Below the pieces are notes generated by a model. It was not told where the DNA came from, did not search any database, and worked only from the letters and a program-made list of their open reading frames with translations. Below, one piece after another: positions 1 through 8,923 of a DNA stretch of 64,000 nt (positions are counted from its first letter, which is position 1; every line of letters starts with the position of its first letter). The DNA comes from Shewanella halifaxensis HAW-EB4 (GTDB taxonomy: Bacteria; Pseudomonadota; Gammaproteobacteria; Enterobacterales; Shewanellaceae): positions 310,001 through 374,000 of the forward strand of contig NC_010334.1 in NCBI RefSeq assembly GCF_000019185.1, read 5' to 3'. The position numbers and the translations under genes were made by a program.

Positions 1-10
1 ATATAACAAA

Positions 11-44
11 ATATCGTTGTTATTACGTATATCGTTGTTATTAC
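11..44. repeat. 16-bp direct repeat at left edge
   Basis: The 16-mer atatcgttgttattac occurs at 11-26 and again at 29-44, separated by gt. It lies in AT-rich non-coding sequence downstream of the sulA terminator, so it may belong to the promoter region of a gene left of the window. Function unknown. Confidence 0.6.
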
Positions 45-70
45 TTATTAACTTACTTGATGAATAAAAA

Positions 71-84
71 TTGATCAAGATCAC
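71..84. promoter_or_regulatory. FNR/EtrA-like box (9 of 10 positions)
   Basis: The sequence reads TTGAT-caag-ATCAC, against the FNR consensus TTGAT-N4-ATCAA. It lies beyond the sulA terminator, so the likely target is a gene starting left of the window. No gene can be assigned from this window alone. One mismatch in ten positions leaves room for chance. Confidence 0.4.
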
Positions 85-114
85 TTTTTGATTCATTTGC
101 TTAGTATAGGCGAT

Positions 115-138
115 AAAAAAGCTCTCGATTGAGAGCCT
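115..138 (-). terminator. Rho-independent terminator of lexA-sulA
   Basis: Arms gctctc (121-126) and gagagc (131-136) form a perfect 6-bp stem with a 4-nt loop. Six A residues at 115-120 become a U tract on the minus-strand transcript. It lies about 50 nt beyond the sulA stop. Confidence 0.75.
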
Positions 139-189
139 TAGGTTTTTAGCAAAGAAATAATGTATTAGAAAGATGGGCTGACAGCTCCG

Positions 190-726
190 TTAGTGAACGG
201 CACCGAACAGGGCGGCTTGAGCAAAAGTCTTATCCTGCATATTCATTGTGCAAATTGGTAAGTGACTACTCGTATTTTTATTAGCACTTTCAATCGAATT
301 TTCAATAATAATGCCGGCTGCTCGTGCGCTTTTGGCAACGATTTGTAGGCGTCGACTATCACGCGCATCTAATGAATTAGTCCAAGTGATCACTGCACTA
401 GAGGTTCCACTCATTAATGCTTTTTCCATCGCCCAAAGTGTTTCCACTTCATCTTTAGCATGCACCAGTAAAATACGATCCATTCTAACGCCTGCAGCGG
501 CTAGCATCTGCTTGTAACCAATATTTGGCGGACTGATAAGCACTATCCAACGGCCTTGTTGGCTCAGTTGTGAAAGCTGAGCACTAATCTGATTAAGCTC
601 GTCACGTCCTTGAGTTTGCGTCACCATAGTGGTGATCTCATTACCTGCGCTACTCACCATGCTAGTCGATGGCATATCTTGCCATAGTCCTGGGTGGCGA
701 GGGCTAGTGCCCATCAGTTTGTTCAT
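190..726 (-). CDS. sulA: SOS cell-division inhibitor SulA
   Basis: A 178-aa protein of the SulA family, close in length to the 169-aa E. coli protein. SulA binds FtsZ in the cytoplasm and blocks Z-ring assembly while DNA is being repaired. The recognisable core is around residues 55-130 ([15 protein letters not shown] followed by the [17 protein letters not shown] segment), the RecA-like fold shared by SulA proteins. The start codon overlaps the lexA stop in an ATGA arrangement, so translation is probably coupled and the gene is transcribed with lexA under two LexA boxes. E. coli sulA stands alone; linkage to lexA is, from memory, usual in Shewanella. A terminator follows at 115-138. Confidence 0.9.
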   Translation of the reverse strand: MNKLMGTSPRHPGLWQDMPSTSMVSSAGNEITTMVTQTQGRDELNQISAQLSQLSQQGRWIVLISPPNIGYKQMLAAAGVRMDRILLVHAKDEVETLWAMEKALMSGTSSAVITWTNSLDARDSRRLQIVAKSARAAGIIIENSIESANKNTSSHLPICTMNMQDKTFAQAALFGAVH

Positions 727-1343
727 TGCCAGTCTCCATTACGGATCACACCAACGGCTAAACCTTCAATACTTAAGCTTTGGTTCGCTAGATCCACTTC
801 AATTGGTGAATACTCTTCGTTCTCTGCATGTAAGAAAACTTTGTTGCCTTTCTTCTCGAAACGCTTGACGGTAACATCATCTTCGACGCGAGCGACTACT
901 ATTTGGCCGTTGCGAGCCTGCTGTATCTTATGAACGGCTAGCAGGTCACCTTCGAGTATGCCAATGTTCTTCATACTGTCACCACGGACTCTGAGTAAGA
1001 AGTCTGCTGATGGCTTGAACATGGCTGGGTCCACTTTATAGTGTTGCTCTACATGTTCTTGAGCAAGAATCGGTTCACCTGCGGCAACTTGGCCGATAAG
1101 GGGTAAACCTAAATCTGCATCTTCGGTGTTTTCTTGGGTTAACTTAATACCGCGAGACGTACCCGGCATAATTTCAATGCAGCCTTTCTTGGCTAAGGCT
1201 TTTAAATGCTCCTCAGCAGCGTTGGCTGATTTAAAACCCAAACGTCTTGCGATCTCAGCGCGGGTTGGCGGCATGCCTGTGTCTGCAATATTACGTTTGA
1301 TTAGCTCTAAAATTTCAGCTTGGCGCGGTGTAAGTGGTCTCAT
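723..1343 (-). CDS. lexA: LexA repressor, SOS regulator with self-cleaving protease domain
   Basis: A 206-aa LexA, the normal length. Residues 1-65 are the winged helix-turn-helix ([32 protein letters not shown]). The Ala88-Gly89 cleavage bond sits in QVAAGE, Ser123 in RGDSMK is the nucleophile and Lys160 in DVTVKRF is the general base. RecA filaments on single-stranded DNA trigger cleavage of Ala-Gly and derepress SOS genes. It should repress its own operon through two 16-bp boxes immediately upstream (1352-1386), and the downstream sulA is co-transcribed. plsB, commonly close to lexA in gammaproteobacteria, is about 13 kb away here. Confidence 0.97.
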   Translation of the reverse strand: MRPLTPRQAEILELIKRNIADTGMPPTRAEIARRLGFKSANAAEEHLKALAKKGCIEIMPGTSRGIKLTQENTEDADLGLPLIGQVAAGEPILAQEHVEQHYKVDPAMFKPSADFLLRVRGDSMKNIGILEGDLLAVHKIQQARNGQIVVARVEDDVTVKRFEKKGNKVFLHAENEEYSPIEVDLANQSLSIEGLAVGVIRNGDWQ

Positions 1344-1351
1344 GGTTAACC

Positions 1352-1367
1352 CTGTCTTTCTATACAG
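1352..1367. promoter_or_regulatory. LexA (SOS) box 1
   Basis: CTGT-ctttctat-ACAG matches the CTGT-N8-ACAG gammaproteobacterial SOS box. It ends 9 nt upstream of the lexA start codon, so bound LexA would block initiation or early elongation. Confidence 0.9.
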
Positions 1368-1370
1368 TAC

Positions 1371-1386
1371 CTGTCAGTATATACAG
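1371..1386. promoter_or_regulatory. LexA (SOS) box 2
   Basis: CTGT-cagtatat-ACAG is a second perfect CTGT-N8-ACAG box, with a more consensus-like AT core than box 1. The two boxes are centred 19 nt apart, a tandem arrangement also seen upstream of E. coli lexA. Confidence 0.92.
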
Positions 1387-1389
1387 TAA

Positions 1390-1690
1390 TTTTTCGAGTG
1401 CAAGTAATAACCAGTTATATTGTTTTGCAAGTGTGGGATCCAGTTTCAAATGAAATAAATCCGGCGATATGAAACTCAATCTTTGACGGCATCTGTGACT
1501 AATCAGTGTATTGCATTGCCTTTAGTTTGAAATGGCTAGTTTTGGCTTTGTGATTTTCTAATCTCAGTTTTTAAATATAAATAGTATTTTGGGGGGAATT
1601 AGGATTTTAAGCGTGGCTAAACAAAATATAAAAAATGGTGCCATAGGGCACCATTTTTTATTGTCATAACTCAAATGTCTATTGGCGCGT
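1390..1690. other. Non-coding stretch between lexA and the MITE-like element
   Basis: About 300 nt of AT-rich sequence without a credible reading frame. Apart from the strong hairpin at 1631-1658 I see no conserved feature. A short transcript ending at that hairpin cannot be excluded, but the hairpin is better explained as the end of the sugar operon. Confidence 0.5.
1631..1658. terminator. Bidirectional terminator, probably the original 3' end of the sugar operon
   Basis: Arms aaaaatggtgcc (1631-1642) and ggcaccattttt (1647-1658) form a perfect 12-bp stem around a 4-nt loop, with U tracts available on both strands. The nearest gene that reads into it is the FGGY kinase (minus strand), which ends at 1970. 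The interval in between is filled by the inverted-repeat element at 1691-1974. Confidence 0.75.
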
Positions 1691-1974
1691 TATACCAATC
1701 AGTATAAGAAGTTGATTTACTCAGAGTGTTTTTGGCAAACTAATTCAAGGCGAATGGATGACATAATGGTTGTTCCCTTATGAGTTTATTCAACGCAGAA
1801 GTAGGCAGCCAAAAACACTCCTTACAGGCGAGTTTTAGCGGTTCTGATGCTGTGACTCTTAAGGAACAAGAGGGAGCTTAAACGTAGAATAACTATGCTC
1901 TTCACTCGCAGCCTTGCCTCAGAGCCGCTAAACTCTCGCTGAGCGATCAAATCTTTATACTGGTTGGTATTATA
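1691..1974. mobile_element. MITE-like palindromic element, about 285 bp, no transposase
   Basis: The left end (tataccaatcagtata, 1691-1706) and right end (tatactggttggtatta, 1956-1972) are imperfect inverted repeats of about 14 bp with one mismatch. Two further inverted pairs lie inside: agtgtttttggc (about 1721-1732) with gccaaaaacact (about 1808-1819), and 1828-1847 with 1919-1939. There is no reading frame of useful length. Terminal ends of the form ATACCAAYCAGTATA are, to my memory, common in marine gammaproteobacterial repeats. The right end overlaps the stop codon of the adjacent kinase gene. No clear target-site duplication could be assigned. Confidence 0.65.
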
Positions 1975-3604
1975 CCGCTGCCATCATCGCCTTGTAGCGA
2001 CAATCATCCTCATACATCTGCTGAAATACCTGGTACTTCGCATCATAAAAGCGCTTGCTCTTATCGGCCGTTGGCGTCACCGTTTTACCGATGCGGCTCA
2101 TGGCATTCATCGCATCCGGAATAGAGTCAAAGCCCCCCCCTGCGACAGCGCCTAACATAGCAGAACCTAATAATACGGCTTCGCTCTCTTCTGACAGCAA
2201 CATGGCGCACCCTGTGGCATTGGCATGCTCTTGAATAAAGACTGGATTCTTAGTACCACCGCCACAAGCCATGATGGTGTCGATGGCATAACCTGACTTG
2301 TTCATCTCTTCGATAATATGTCGTGTTCCCAAGGCAATGGCTTGCACTGTGGCTAAATATTGCAGCGCCATATCATCCAAGGTGACGCCCATACTCAAGC
2401 CTGTCATGGTGCCGGTTAAATGCGGGTTGGCCCTTGGGGAGCGGTTACCATTAAAATAGGGCAGCACATGGCGATCACGAGTCAAGAAGGCGATATCTTC
2501 CTTGCTTCCGGCAAGATTGAGTAACCGATCGTTTAATAGCTGATAGATGGTGATCCCAGCCGCTTTAGCTTGCTCAACGGCCTGTGCATTATAAGGATGG
2601 GCATTAATAATATGATCAATCAGCACACCTGTTGCAGATTGGCCGCCTTCATTAAGCCAGAGACCAGGGATCATTGCGCTATAATATGCGCCCCAGATGC
2701 CGTCGATAAAGCGAGCGGTCTTTGATACCGCCATATGGCAAGTCGATGTACCACCAATCAAGGCCAATCGCTTATTAAAATCTGCCGCCTCACCGCTCAT
2801 TCCAGCCGCACCTAATATGCCAATCCCGCCAGCATGGGCATCGATAATCGAGGTCGCCACCTTAGTGCCTGTCAGTAGTCCTAGCTCGGCTGCGGCCTGC
2901 GCCGTTAGACCATTGCCGATAGCCTCGCCCATGGGACGAATATCGCTACCAATAATGCGAGCGTCATCTTGCAGCAGTTCGCCTAACCCTATGGTGTTAA
3001 AGTAATCTTTATCCCATTTACTTTCGTGACCCAGATAGGTCCACTTGCACACGGTAGAGCACAAAGAGCGGCTGTTTTCATTGGTTGCCTTCCAGGTGAG
3101 AAAGTCTGGTAGATCGAAGAAGTAACCCGCCTTTGCCCAGGTAGAAGGCATATTTTCTTTCAGCCACAGTAATTTAGGTGTTTGCATCTCGGGAGAGATA
3201 TGGTTACCCACAAAGGCTAGCACAGGATGTTTGCTGGCATTGATGCGCTCGGCCTGAGCAATGGCGCGATGATCCATCCACATCACAATATTTTGCTCAC
3301 TGCGCCCCGTTGGGCTGACGGTTAACGGTAAGCCATGCTTATCCAGAACCACCATGGAGCAGGTTGCATCAAAGCCAATACCTTTGACTTGAACCGAGTC
3401 AATATTGGCCTGAGACATAGCATCACGCACCGCCAAACACACACACTGCCAAATATCATCGGAAGATTGCTCAACAAAATGCGCCTTAGGTTTAAAAATA
3501 CTGATATCGCGTTTGGCCTCGCCAGCCTTACGGCCTTGGCTGTCAAATACGCCAGCGCGGGCACTGCCGCTACCCACATCTACACCGATAAAATAACTGC
3601 TCAT
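1970..3604 (-). CDS. FGGY-family carbohydrate kinase, D-ribulokinase/pentulose-kinase type
   Basis: A 544-aa FGGY kinase. The N-terminal phosphate-binding segment [15 protein letters not shown] is at residues 6-20, the catalytic Asp lies in [11 protein letters not shown], and the C-terminal adenosine motif is [10 protein letters not shown]. Overall layout resembles the pentulose kinases that make D-ribulose 5-phosphate rather than xylulokinase or LsrK, but the substrate is inferred. The start at 3604 has AGGAG 7-9 nt upstream; an in-frame start 20 codons earlier would run into the permease gene. It is the last gene of the ABC importer operon, 8 nt after the permease stop, so it probably phosphorylates the imported sugar. 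Its stop codon lies inside the right end of a MITE-like element. Confidence 0.82.
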   Translation of the reverse strand: MSSYFIGVDVGSGSARAGVFDSQGRKAGEAKRDISIFKPKAHFVEQSSDDIWQCVCLAVRDAMSQANIDSVQVKGIGFDATCSMVVLDKHGLPLTVSPTGRSEQNIVMWMDHRAIAQAERINASKHPVLAFVGNHISPEMQTPKLLWLKENMPSTWAKAGYFFDLPDFLTWKATNENSRSLCSTVCKWTYLGHESKWDKDYFNTIGLGELLQDDARIIGSDIRPMGEAIGNGLTAQAAAELGLLTGTKVATSIIDAHAGGIGILGAAGMSGEAADFNKRLALIGGTSTCHMAVSKTARFIDGIWGAYYSAMIPGLWLNEGGQSATGVLIDHIINAHPYNAQAVEQAKAAGITIYQLLNDRLLNLAGSKEDIAFLTRDRHVLPYFNGNRSPRANPHLTGTMTGLSMGVTLDDMALQYLATVQAIALGTRHIIEEMNKSGYAIDTIMACGGGTKNPVFIQEHANATGCAMLLSEESEAVLLGSAMLGAVAGGGFDSIPDAMNAMSRIGKTVTPTADKSKRFYDAKYQVFQQMYEDDCRYKAMMAAV

Positions 3605-3612
3605 ATTCGCTC

Positions 3613-4572
3613 CTATGATTTGTACTTTTGTAGGGCAATGAAAACAATGAGAATGCCGCCCCACAGCGCCATAGTGAGATAACTGCTCACCCCAAGTAAG
3701 TTCAATCCACTTTCCAGCGCCTGTAATACCAATAACGCTAAGAAGATACCGATAATGCGGCCGAATCCACCATCTGGGTTAATCCCTCCCAGCACAGAAG
3801 CCAAGATAGCAACCAAGAGATAGGACTCGCCATAACCGGCTTTAGCCGAGTTGAATTTCGCCATCATAATAATGGCGGCAAGCCAACATAAAATCGATGA
3901 GATGATATAGACATACACCAGAGATTTCTGAGTGTTAATGCCTGAGAAACGGCTGGCCTTTTCGTTGGATCCAATCAGGTAAATCGCACGTCCAAGCGGC
4001 GTGTGCTCAAGGATCACCCACAGCCCAATAGCGAACAGAGCGAAGAATATCAGCGGCATCGGCACGCCTAAAATATCGCCATTACCCAAGAGTAGTAACG
4101 CATCGGGAAAACCTGAGATCACGCTGCCACCAGACACCAATACATTTAGGCCATTGATAAAGGTCATCATGCCTAAAGTGGCCAAAATAGGCGACACGCC
4201 GATATAGGCAATTAAAAACCCGTTTGCCAGACCGACTATCACCGCCGTGACAAGACCCGCAGCCAGCGCCGCCATTAACATCAAACTACTGTCAGGCGCT
4301 AGGGTGATGATACTGGCCATTACCAAAGAGCAGGCATTGGTGGTGGCAATAATAGAGAGATTAATACCACCAGTCAGCATGCATACCGCCATCGCTAAGG
4401 CAAAAATACCCAGCAACGGCAATTGCGATGACATGGACTGCAGGTTAGTCAGTGAGAAAAAGGTCCCTCCCAGACTAAAGGCCATCAGTGCCATAATGGC
4501 CGCCAAGATCATCAGTAGATAACGAATATTACGGTCCGTTGGCAGTTTTAAAGTGTTCATTAATGCGTCCAT
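3613..4572 (-). CDS. Sugar ABC transporter inner-membrane permease (RbsC/LsrD-like), second subunit
   Basis: A 319-aa, very hydrophobic protein with about nine or ten membrane segments and the branched-chain/ribose permease signature ([16 protein letters not shown] near residue 58-73; [14 protein letters not shown] near residue 260). It would form half of a heterodimeric channel with the product of the preceding gene, as in LsrC/LsrD or YtfT/YjfF systems. Its start overlaps the preceding stop by 1 nt, which argues for coupled, stoichiometric synthesis. The sugar cannot be read from the permease. Confidence 0.85.
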   Translation of the reverse strand: MDALMNTLKLPTDRNIRYLLMILAAIMALMAFSLGGTFFSLTNLQSMSSQLPLLGIFALAMAVCMLTGGINLSIIATTNACSLVMASIITLAPDSSLMLMAALAAGLVTAVIVGLANGFLIAYIGVSPILATLGMMTFINGLNVLVSGGSVISGFPDALLLLGNGDILGVPMPLIFFALFAIGLWVILEHTPLGRAIYLIGSNEKASRFSGINTQKSLVYVYIISSILCWLAAIIMMAKFNSAKAGYGESYLLVAILASVLGGINPDGGFGRIIGIFLALLVLQALESGLNLLGVSSYLTMALWGGILIVFIALQKYKS

Positions 4573-5570
4573 CAGGCCACCTGCTTAGCTTGTTGTTTTT
4601 CGTTCAGCGCCGTCATGCTAATGCTGATAAGAATAATCAGGCCAGTGACGACCGTATGCCAATATGAGGGCACACCCAGTAGAGTTAGACCATTTTTGAG
4701 AACCGCCAACAGTACGACACCGAGAATGACCCCGAGTAAAGTGCCTTTACCACCACTCATACTCGTGCCTCCCAAAACTACCGCGGCGAGTACAGTCAGC
4801 TCAAAGCCCATTAACGAGTTCGGCGCTACCGACTGAGTAATTTGAGTTTGCACCACGGCGGCAATACCCGCCATCGCGCCCATATAACCGTAAACAAACA
4901 GGTTAAGACCAAAGCCATTGATACCGATACGGCTGGCTGCGTCGCTATTGCCACCCATGGCGTAAATTTGCCGACCGATACGGGTTTTATTCATCAATAT
5001 GGAGGTCAATGCGATAACGGCCAATAGGGTCATCATGGGTAAGTTCAGGCCATAGTCATAGCCATCGCTGGCAGTGAAACGCAGTACCTCGACGCCATCC
5101 ATAAACCAATCGGGAAAGCCGTATAGCCACTCACCATTACTGAAATAGATAAGTAGACCAAAATAGACGTTGAGCATGGCGATGGTGATGATAATCGCTG
5201 GAGCTTTTAGTTTATATACCAACACCGCATTGACCATGCCTAGGGCGATACCCGTCAGTGCTGCTATGGCAAAAGCGATGGCAAAATTACCGCCGTTTGC
5301 AAGCACAAAAGTGGCCATAAGGTATTGCCCAATGGCGGCGATGGCAGGGAAAGAGATATCGATACCGCCAGCAATTAATACCACAAACAGGCCACAGGCC
5401 ATGATGCCAAGAATTGCCGAGCTGACCGTCATATCGAAGATATTGCCCAGTGTCATAAAGTCTTCTGTGGCCACAGATAAACCTAGGATCAACAAGGCGA
5501 TTAATAAGCTTAAATAAAACTCATGCTGCTTAAACAGGGAGTAGAAAGAATCTTTGTGCAGACTAAGCAT
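4572..5570 (-). CDS. Sugar ABC transporter inner-membrane permease (RbsC/LsrC-like), first subunit
   Basis: A 332-aa member of the same family as the next gene in the operon. Matching motifs are CGLFVVLIAGGIDISFPA (residues 59-76) and VVLGGTSMSGGKG. Two different permeases, with a single fused ATPase, point to a heterodimeric channel as in the AI-2 (Lsr) and galactofuranose (Ytf) importers, unlike the RbsC homodimer. It begins 8 nt inside the end of the ATPase gene. No obvious damage. Confidence 0.85.
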   Translation of the reverse strand: MLSLHKDSFYSLFKQHEFYLSLLIALLILGLSVATEDFMTLGNIFDMTVSSAILGIMACGLFVVLIAGGIDISFPAIAAIGQYLMATFVLANGGNFAIAFAIAALTGIALGMVNAVLVYKLKAPAIIITIAMLNVYFGLLIYFSNGEWLYGFPDWFMDGVEVLRFTASDGYDYGLNLPMMTLLAVIALTSILMNKTRIGRQIYAMGGNSDAASRIGINGFGLNLFVYGYMGAMAGIAAVVQTQITQSVAPNSLMGFELTVLAAVVLGGTSMSGGKGTLLGVILGVVLLAVLKNGLTLLGVPSYWHTVVTGLIILISISMTALNEKQQAKQVA

Positions 5571-7074
5571 TAACGGCCTCCATTATCTGCTGCTGAGTAC
5601 AAGATGAGGGTGAAAACTCATGGGTAAAACGGCCCTCTTTCATCACGATAACTCGGTGGCTGTTATAAAAGACTTCAGGTATTTCATCGCTGACCATAAT
5701 GATGGCAATCCCCTTGGCGGCGAGATCTTTCGCAATCTGGTAGATGCTCTCCTTATTGGCAATGTCGACCCCCACAGTCGGCGCGTCCAAGATAAGCACC
5801 TGCGGCTCGGCTGCCACCCACTTAGCGATAGCAATGCGCTGGGCATTACCACCTGAGAGGCTGCTTACTGGTAACTGCGGGTCAGATACCTTGATAGACA
5901 AGGAGCTTATCAGCTTACTGACTAAGGCTTTGGCCTTGGAGTGATCCAATAAACCTTTAGCCAACCCTTGGCGCGACAATTTAGGTAAAACGGTCGCGAT
6001 AGTGTTATCACTGATGCTTTGATTCATCACCAAACCTGTGGTCATTCTGTCTTCGGTGACATAACCTATGCCTTGAGCAATCGCATCACGATTAGATTTA
6101 AATCGTACCGACTCACCAGCAAGCTTAATCACGCCATTATCGGGAACAGTCATGCCGAACAAGGCCATGCATAACTCACTGCGCCCCGCCCCTAAAAGAC
6201 CAGTAATGGAGACTATCTCACCACTGCGCACTGTGAGGTCGATATCATAAAACTGACCCGCCTTAGTGAGCTTACAGGTCGAGAGCCTAATGTCGCTGTC
6301 ATCAGCTTTAGGCTCAAAATTGCCAATGGGGGTAAATTCGAAGCGTTGGCCTGTCATTAAAAAAGCCAGCTCATCGCTGTCGACGTCCGCTGCGTTATAG
6401 GTACCTACGGTGCAACCATCACGGATCACTGTGATGCGATCGGAAATTTCCATCACTTCATCGAGTTTATGACTGACAAACACCACGGTAATGTTGCGCG
6501 ACTTAAGGTCTGCTACCACCTTAATAAGTTGATTAACCTCGGTGCGAGTCAAGGATGCAGTGGGCTCATCCATAATCACCAGCTTGGCATCGGCGGCCAT
6601 CGCGCGGCAAATTGCCACTAACTGACGCTGGGCGATAGATAACTGCTCAACGCGGGTATCTAGAGGTAAACTCACACCGACACTATCCATGGCTTTTTGA
6701 GCAATAGTGCGAATACGCGCGCGACTGACTAGCCCCTTATACCAATGAATATGGTCCTGAATGGCAATATTTTCTGCCACGCTCAGGTTAGGGAATAGCG
6801 ACAAATCCTGGTAGATAACCTGTACCCCATGCTCGATAGATTGCTGCGGCGTGAGGCGGCTATAGTGCTTACCATCGATAGTAATTTCACTGCCAGCCTC
6901 AGGGGCATGTACACCAGAAATCACTTTAAATAGGGTGCTTTTCCCACAGCCATTTTTACCTGCTAGGCAATGAACTTCGCCGCGGTTAAAGCTGAGGTTA
7001 ATATCACTGAGAGCTTTGACTGAGCCGAAATGTTTCGACACACCCTTGAGGGTAATAAAGGCTTGCTTGGACAT
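5563..7074 (-). CDS. Sugar ABC transporter ATPase with two nucleotide-binding domains (RbsA/MglA-like)
   Basis: A 503-aa fusion of two ABC domains, the usual size for the family. Domain 1 has Walker A GKNGCGKST (near residue 39), signature LSIAQRQL and Walker B VIMDEPTASLT. Domain 2 has a degenerate Walker A (GLLGAGRSEL), an intact signature LSGGNAQR and Walker B LILDAPTVGVD. The degenerate second site is typical of RbsA, MglA and LsrA. It powers uptake through the two permeases encoded next, and follows the binding-protein gene after a 141-nt gap holding a stem-loop. Confidence 0.9.
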   Translation of the reverse strand: MSKQAFITLKGVSKHFGSVKALSDINLSFNRGEVHCLAGKNGCGKSTLFKVISGVHAPEAGSEITIDGKHYSRLTPQQSIEHGVQVIYQDLSLFPNLSVAENIAIQDHIHWYKGLVSRARIRTIAQKAMDSVGVSLPLDTRVEQLSIAQRQLVAICRAMAADAKLVIMDEPTASLTRTEVNQLIKVVADLKSRNITVVFVSHKLDEVMEISDRITVIRDGCTVGTYNAADVDSDELAFLMTGQRFEFTPIGNFEPKADDSDIRLSTCKLTKAGQFYDIDLTVRSGEIVSITGLLGAGRSELCMALFGMTVPDNGVIKLAGESVRFKSNRDAIAQGIGYVTEDRMTTGLVMNQSISDNTIATVLPKLSRQGLAKGLLDHSKAKALVSKLISSLSIKVSDPQLPVSSLSGGNAQRIAIAKWVAAEPQVLILDAPTVGVDIANKESIYQIAKDLAAKGIAIIMVSDEIPEVFYNSHRVIVMKEGRFTHEFSPSSCTQQQIMEAVNA

Positions 7075-7136
7075 GCGTATACCAGAGAGTTAATTTGCCT
7101 GACAAAAATGACGAGAAGCGTGGCTTTAAACATTGA

Positions 7137-7169
7137 AGCGGGTTGCCTATGAAGTATTGGCAACCCGCT
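7137..7169 (-). promoter_or_regulatory. Intercistronic stem-loop between binding-protein and ATPase genes
   Basis: Arms agcgggttgcc (7137-7147) and ggcaacccgct (7159-7169) form a perfect 11-bp stem around an 11-nt loop. No U tract follows on the minus strand, so it is more likely a partial attenuator or 3' mRNA stabiliser than a full terminator. This would explain the excess of binding protein over membrane subunits typical of ABC importers. Confidence 0.6.
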
Positions 7170-7215
7170 ATAAGCTGTTATCTAAGGTAGATAATCTAAT
7201 TAGAAGCCTAAGCTC

Positions 7216-8190
7216 CTAGAAACCTAGGCTACGGGCGTTAGACTTATCGACTTCAAGGATCTTATTGAACTTAATCACTCGTGTCTGAGTGTTGATCTCG
7301 GCCTTACCCAGATTATCAAACTCAACACCCGCTTCGACCGACTTGCCATCAAGCATCATCTTAGCGACGGCAACCATGGCATAACCCGCATCGGCAGGGT
7401 TCCATAAGAAGCCCTTATCAATCTCACCGCGCATAAGGTATTGTGCTGCCTGACTTGGCATGATGATACCAACGGTATCTATCTTATTTTTGGCGCGTTT
7501 TTTCTTAATCGCTTCACCAGCACCAATCAAACCTAATGAACCGTAAGAGATGATTCCTTTCATATCTGGATGAGCCTTCATCAGATCGTTGGTCGCGCCA
7601 TAAGAGGCATCGACACTTTCAGCCACAGGCATACGGCTGGTGACTTCATACATATCAGGATAAGTATTCTTTTGATAATCGATGGCCAGATTGGCCCAGT
7701 TATTATGTAGCGGCACAGTCAACGAGCCCACAAAAACCACATAACCGCCCTTGCTATCCATAAGTTTTGCCATCTCATCCATGGTGGCTTTGGCATAAGC
7801 AAGGTTATCTAACATCTCGATATTCCAGTCGGCATTATGATTTTCAGGTGACTCATGGGTCAGTACGATAATGCCCTTGTCGCGCGCCTTCTTAAATACT
7901 GGCTCAAGCACGGTCACATCATTTGGCACAACGGTGATGGCATCGACGCCCTTAGCGATAAGATCTTCAATCATCTTCACCTGCTGAGCAGGATCTGGCG
8001 TAGCAGGCCCTACTTGACGGGCATTGACCCCTAAATCGGCCGCGGCCTGTTCGACCCCTTTATCCATCTGGTTGAACCAAGGAATACCAGAAACTTTAAC
8101 CACGTTGACGATTTCATAATCTTTAGCGTAAACACTAGCAGATAACAGAGCTAGAGAAACAGCCGCAACTTTGAAGAAGACTTTTTTCAC
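7216..8190 (-). CDS. Periplasmic sugar-binding protein of the LsrB/RhaS type
   Basis: A 324-aa secreted protein with an N-terminal signal peptide (KKVFFKVAAVSLALLSASVYA, cleaved after about residue 22). The fold is periplasmic-binding-protein type I: VVKVSGIPWFNQMDKGVEQAAADLG, then GPATPDPAQQVKMIEDLIAKGVDAI, then the hinge and THESP region. Spacing and the PATPDP segment resemble LsrB (AI-2) and rhamnose-binding proteins more than RbsB. It is the first gene of the importer operon and is followed by a stem-loop. No lsrF, lsrG or lsrR homolog is present, so AI-2 as ligand is unlikely; a pentulose or related sugar is an inference from the kinase. Confidence 0.85.
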   Translation of the reverse strand: MKKVFFKVAAVSLALLSASVYAKDYEIVNVVKVSGIPWFNQMDKGVEQAAADLGVNARQVGPATPDPAQQVKMIEDLIAKGVDAITVVPNDVTVLEPVFKKARDKGIIVLTHESPENHNADWNIEMLDNLAYAKATMDEMAKLMDSKGGYVVFVGSLTVPLHNNWANLAIDYQKNTYPDMYEVTSRMPVAESVDASYGATNDLMKAHPDMKGIISYGSLGLIGAGEAIKKKRAKNKIDTVGIIMPSQAAQYLMRGEIDKGFLWNPADAGYAMVAVAKMMLDGKSVEAGVEFDNLGKAEINTQTRVIKFNKILEVDKSNARSLGF

Positions 8191-8923
8191 CTTGATTCAC
8201 CTTATGAAAATGTAGCTAGGGTGCGCAGGCAATGACTTGCCCTGCAATTTGGCGACAATATAAAGTTAGGAGGTGGATAAGTCCGTTAGAGAGGTGAATA
8301 ACGTGACCTATGCACATTACTGTTAAAACCGTGAAAATTTAAGCCGCGAATTAAGTTGTCAGCGATAACTGATGAAATAAAACAACGCTTTCTCGCCGTT
8401 AATCACTCTAATTTAGCAACAGGTAATTGCCACAATAGTAACACTTAGTATTGTCATTTCATTAGCGGATGCTGGTTTAGCTAATGGCATGAAAAATAGA
8501 TATCAAAAATCAAACCAGGGTCACAAATAGCCATTTAATTTCAGTAAGCCAGCCAATCATGATTAAGGTAACCCGCCTCAATCGCAACCAAAACATAGGT
8601 CTTAGATAATAAGTTGATTCAGAAAAACGTCATTTAACAACACAAATACAGCTTTTGACATAATTGAGCACGACAATCTAAAGCAATACTCGCTAACCCG
8701 TCATTGATTAACTATTTCTGAGTCGCCACTCTTTTATATCGCCTCGGCAAATTTTATATCGCCTCGGCAAAGTTAACGCTATGAATCCGCGCATTTTCAA
8801 AGCCCTTAACCACCTTACGAGTACAGACTTTAGCCAACTTTCGTATTTATGTAAGATCAATAAAAAATACGGTTTTTTAAACTAGGCTATTATTAACGCA
8901 AATCGTTTTACGAGAGCGACATC
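8191..8923. other. 733-nt divergent intergenic region
   Basis: Separates the leftward sugar operon from the rightward LolA-like cluster and must hold both promoters. No reading frame. The one clear structure is a perfect 20-bp tandem duplication at 8732-8771. A GTGA...CACA motif near 8303 has the wrong spacing for CRP. Confidence 0.6.
8732..8771. repeat. Perfect tandem duplication of a 20-bp unit
   Basis: The unit ttttatatcgcctcggcaaa occupies 8732-8751 and is repeated without change at 8752-8771. The identity of both copies suggests a recent slippage event. It lies about 150 nt upstream of the LolA-like gene, where it could duplicate a regulator site. Confidence 0.9.

Noticed and set aside
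1970..8190. Annotation of the sugar operon as an AI-2 (lsr) operon
   Set aside because: Binding protein and permeases resemble Lsr components, but lsrR, lsrF and lsrG are absent and the kinase looks like a pentulose kinase rather than LsrK.
8301..8320. CRP-like motif GTGA-cctatg-CACA upstream of the sugar operon
   Set aside because: Spacing between the half-sites is one base short of the CRP consensus.
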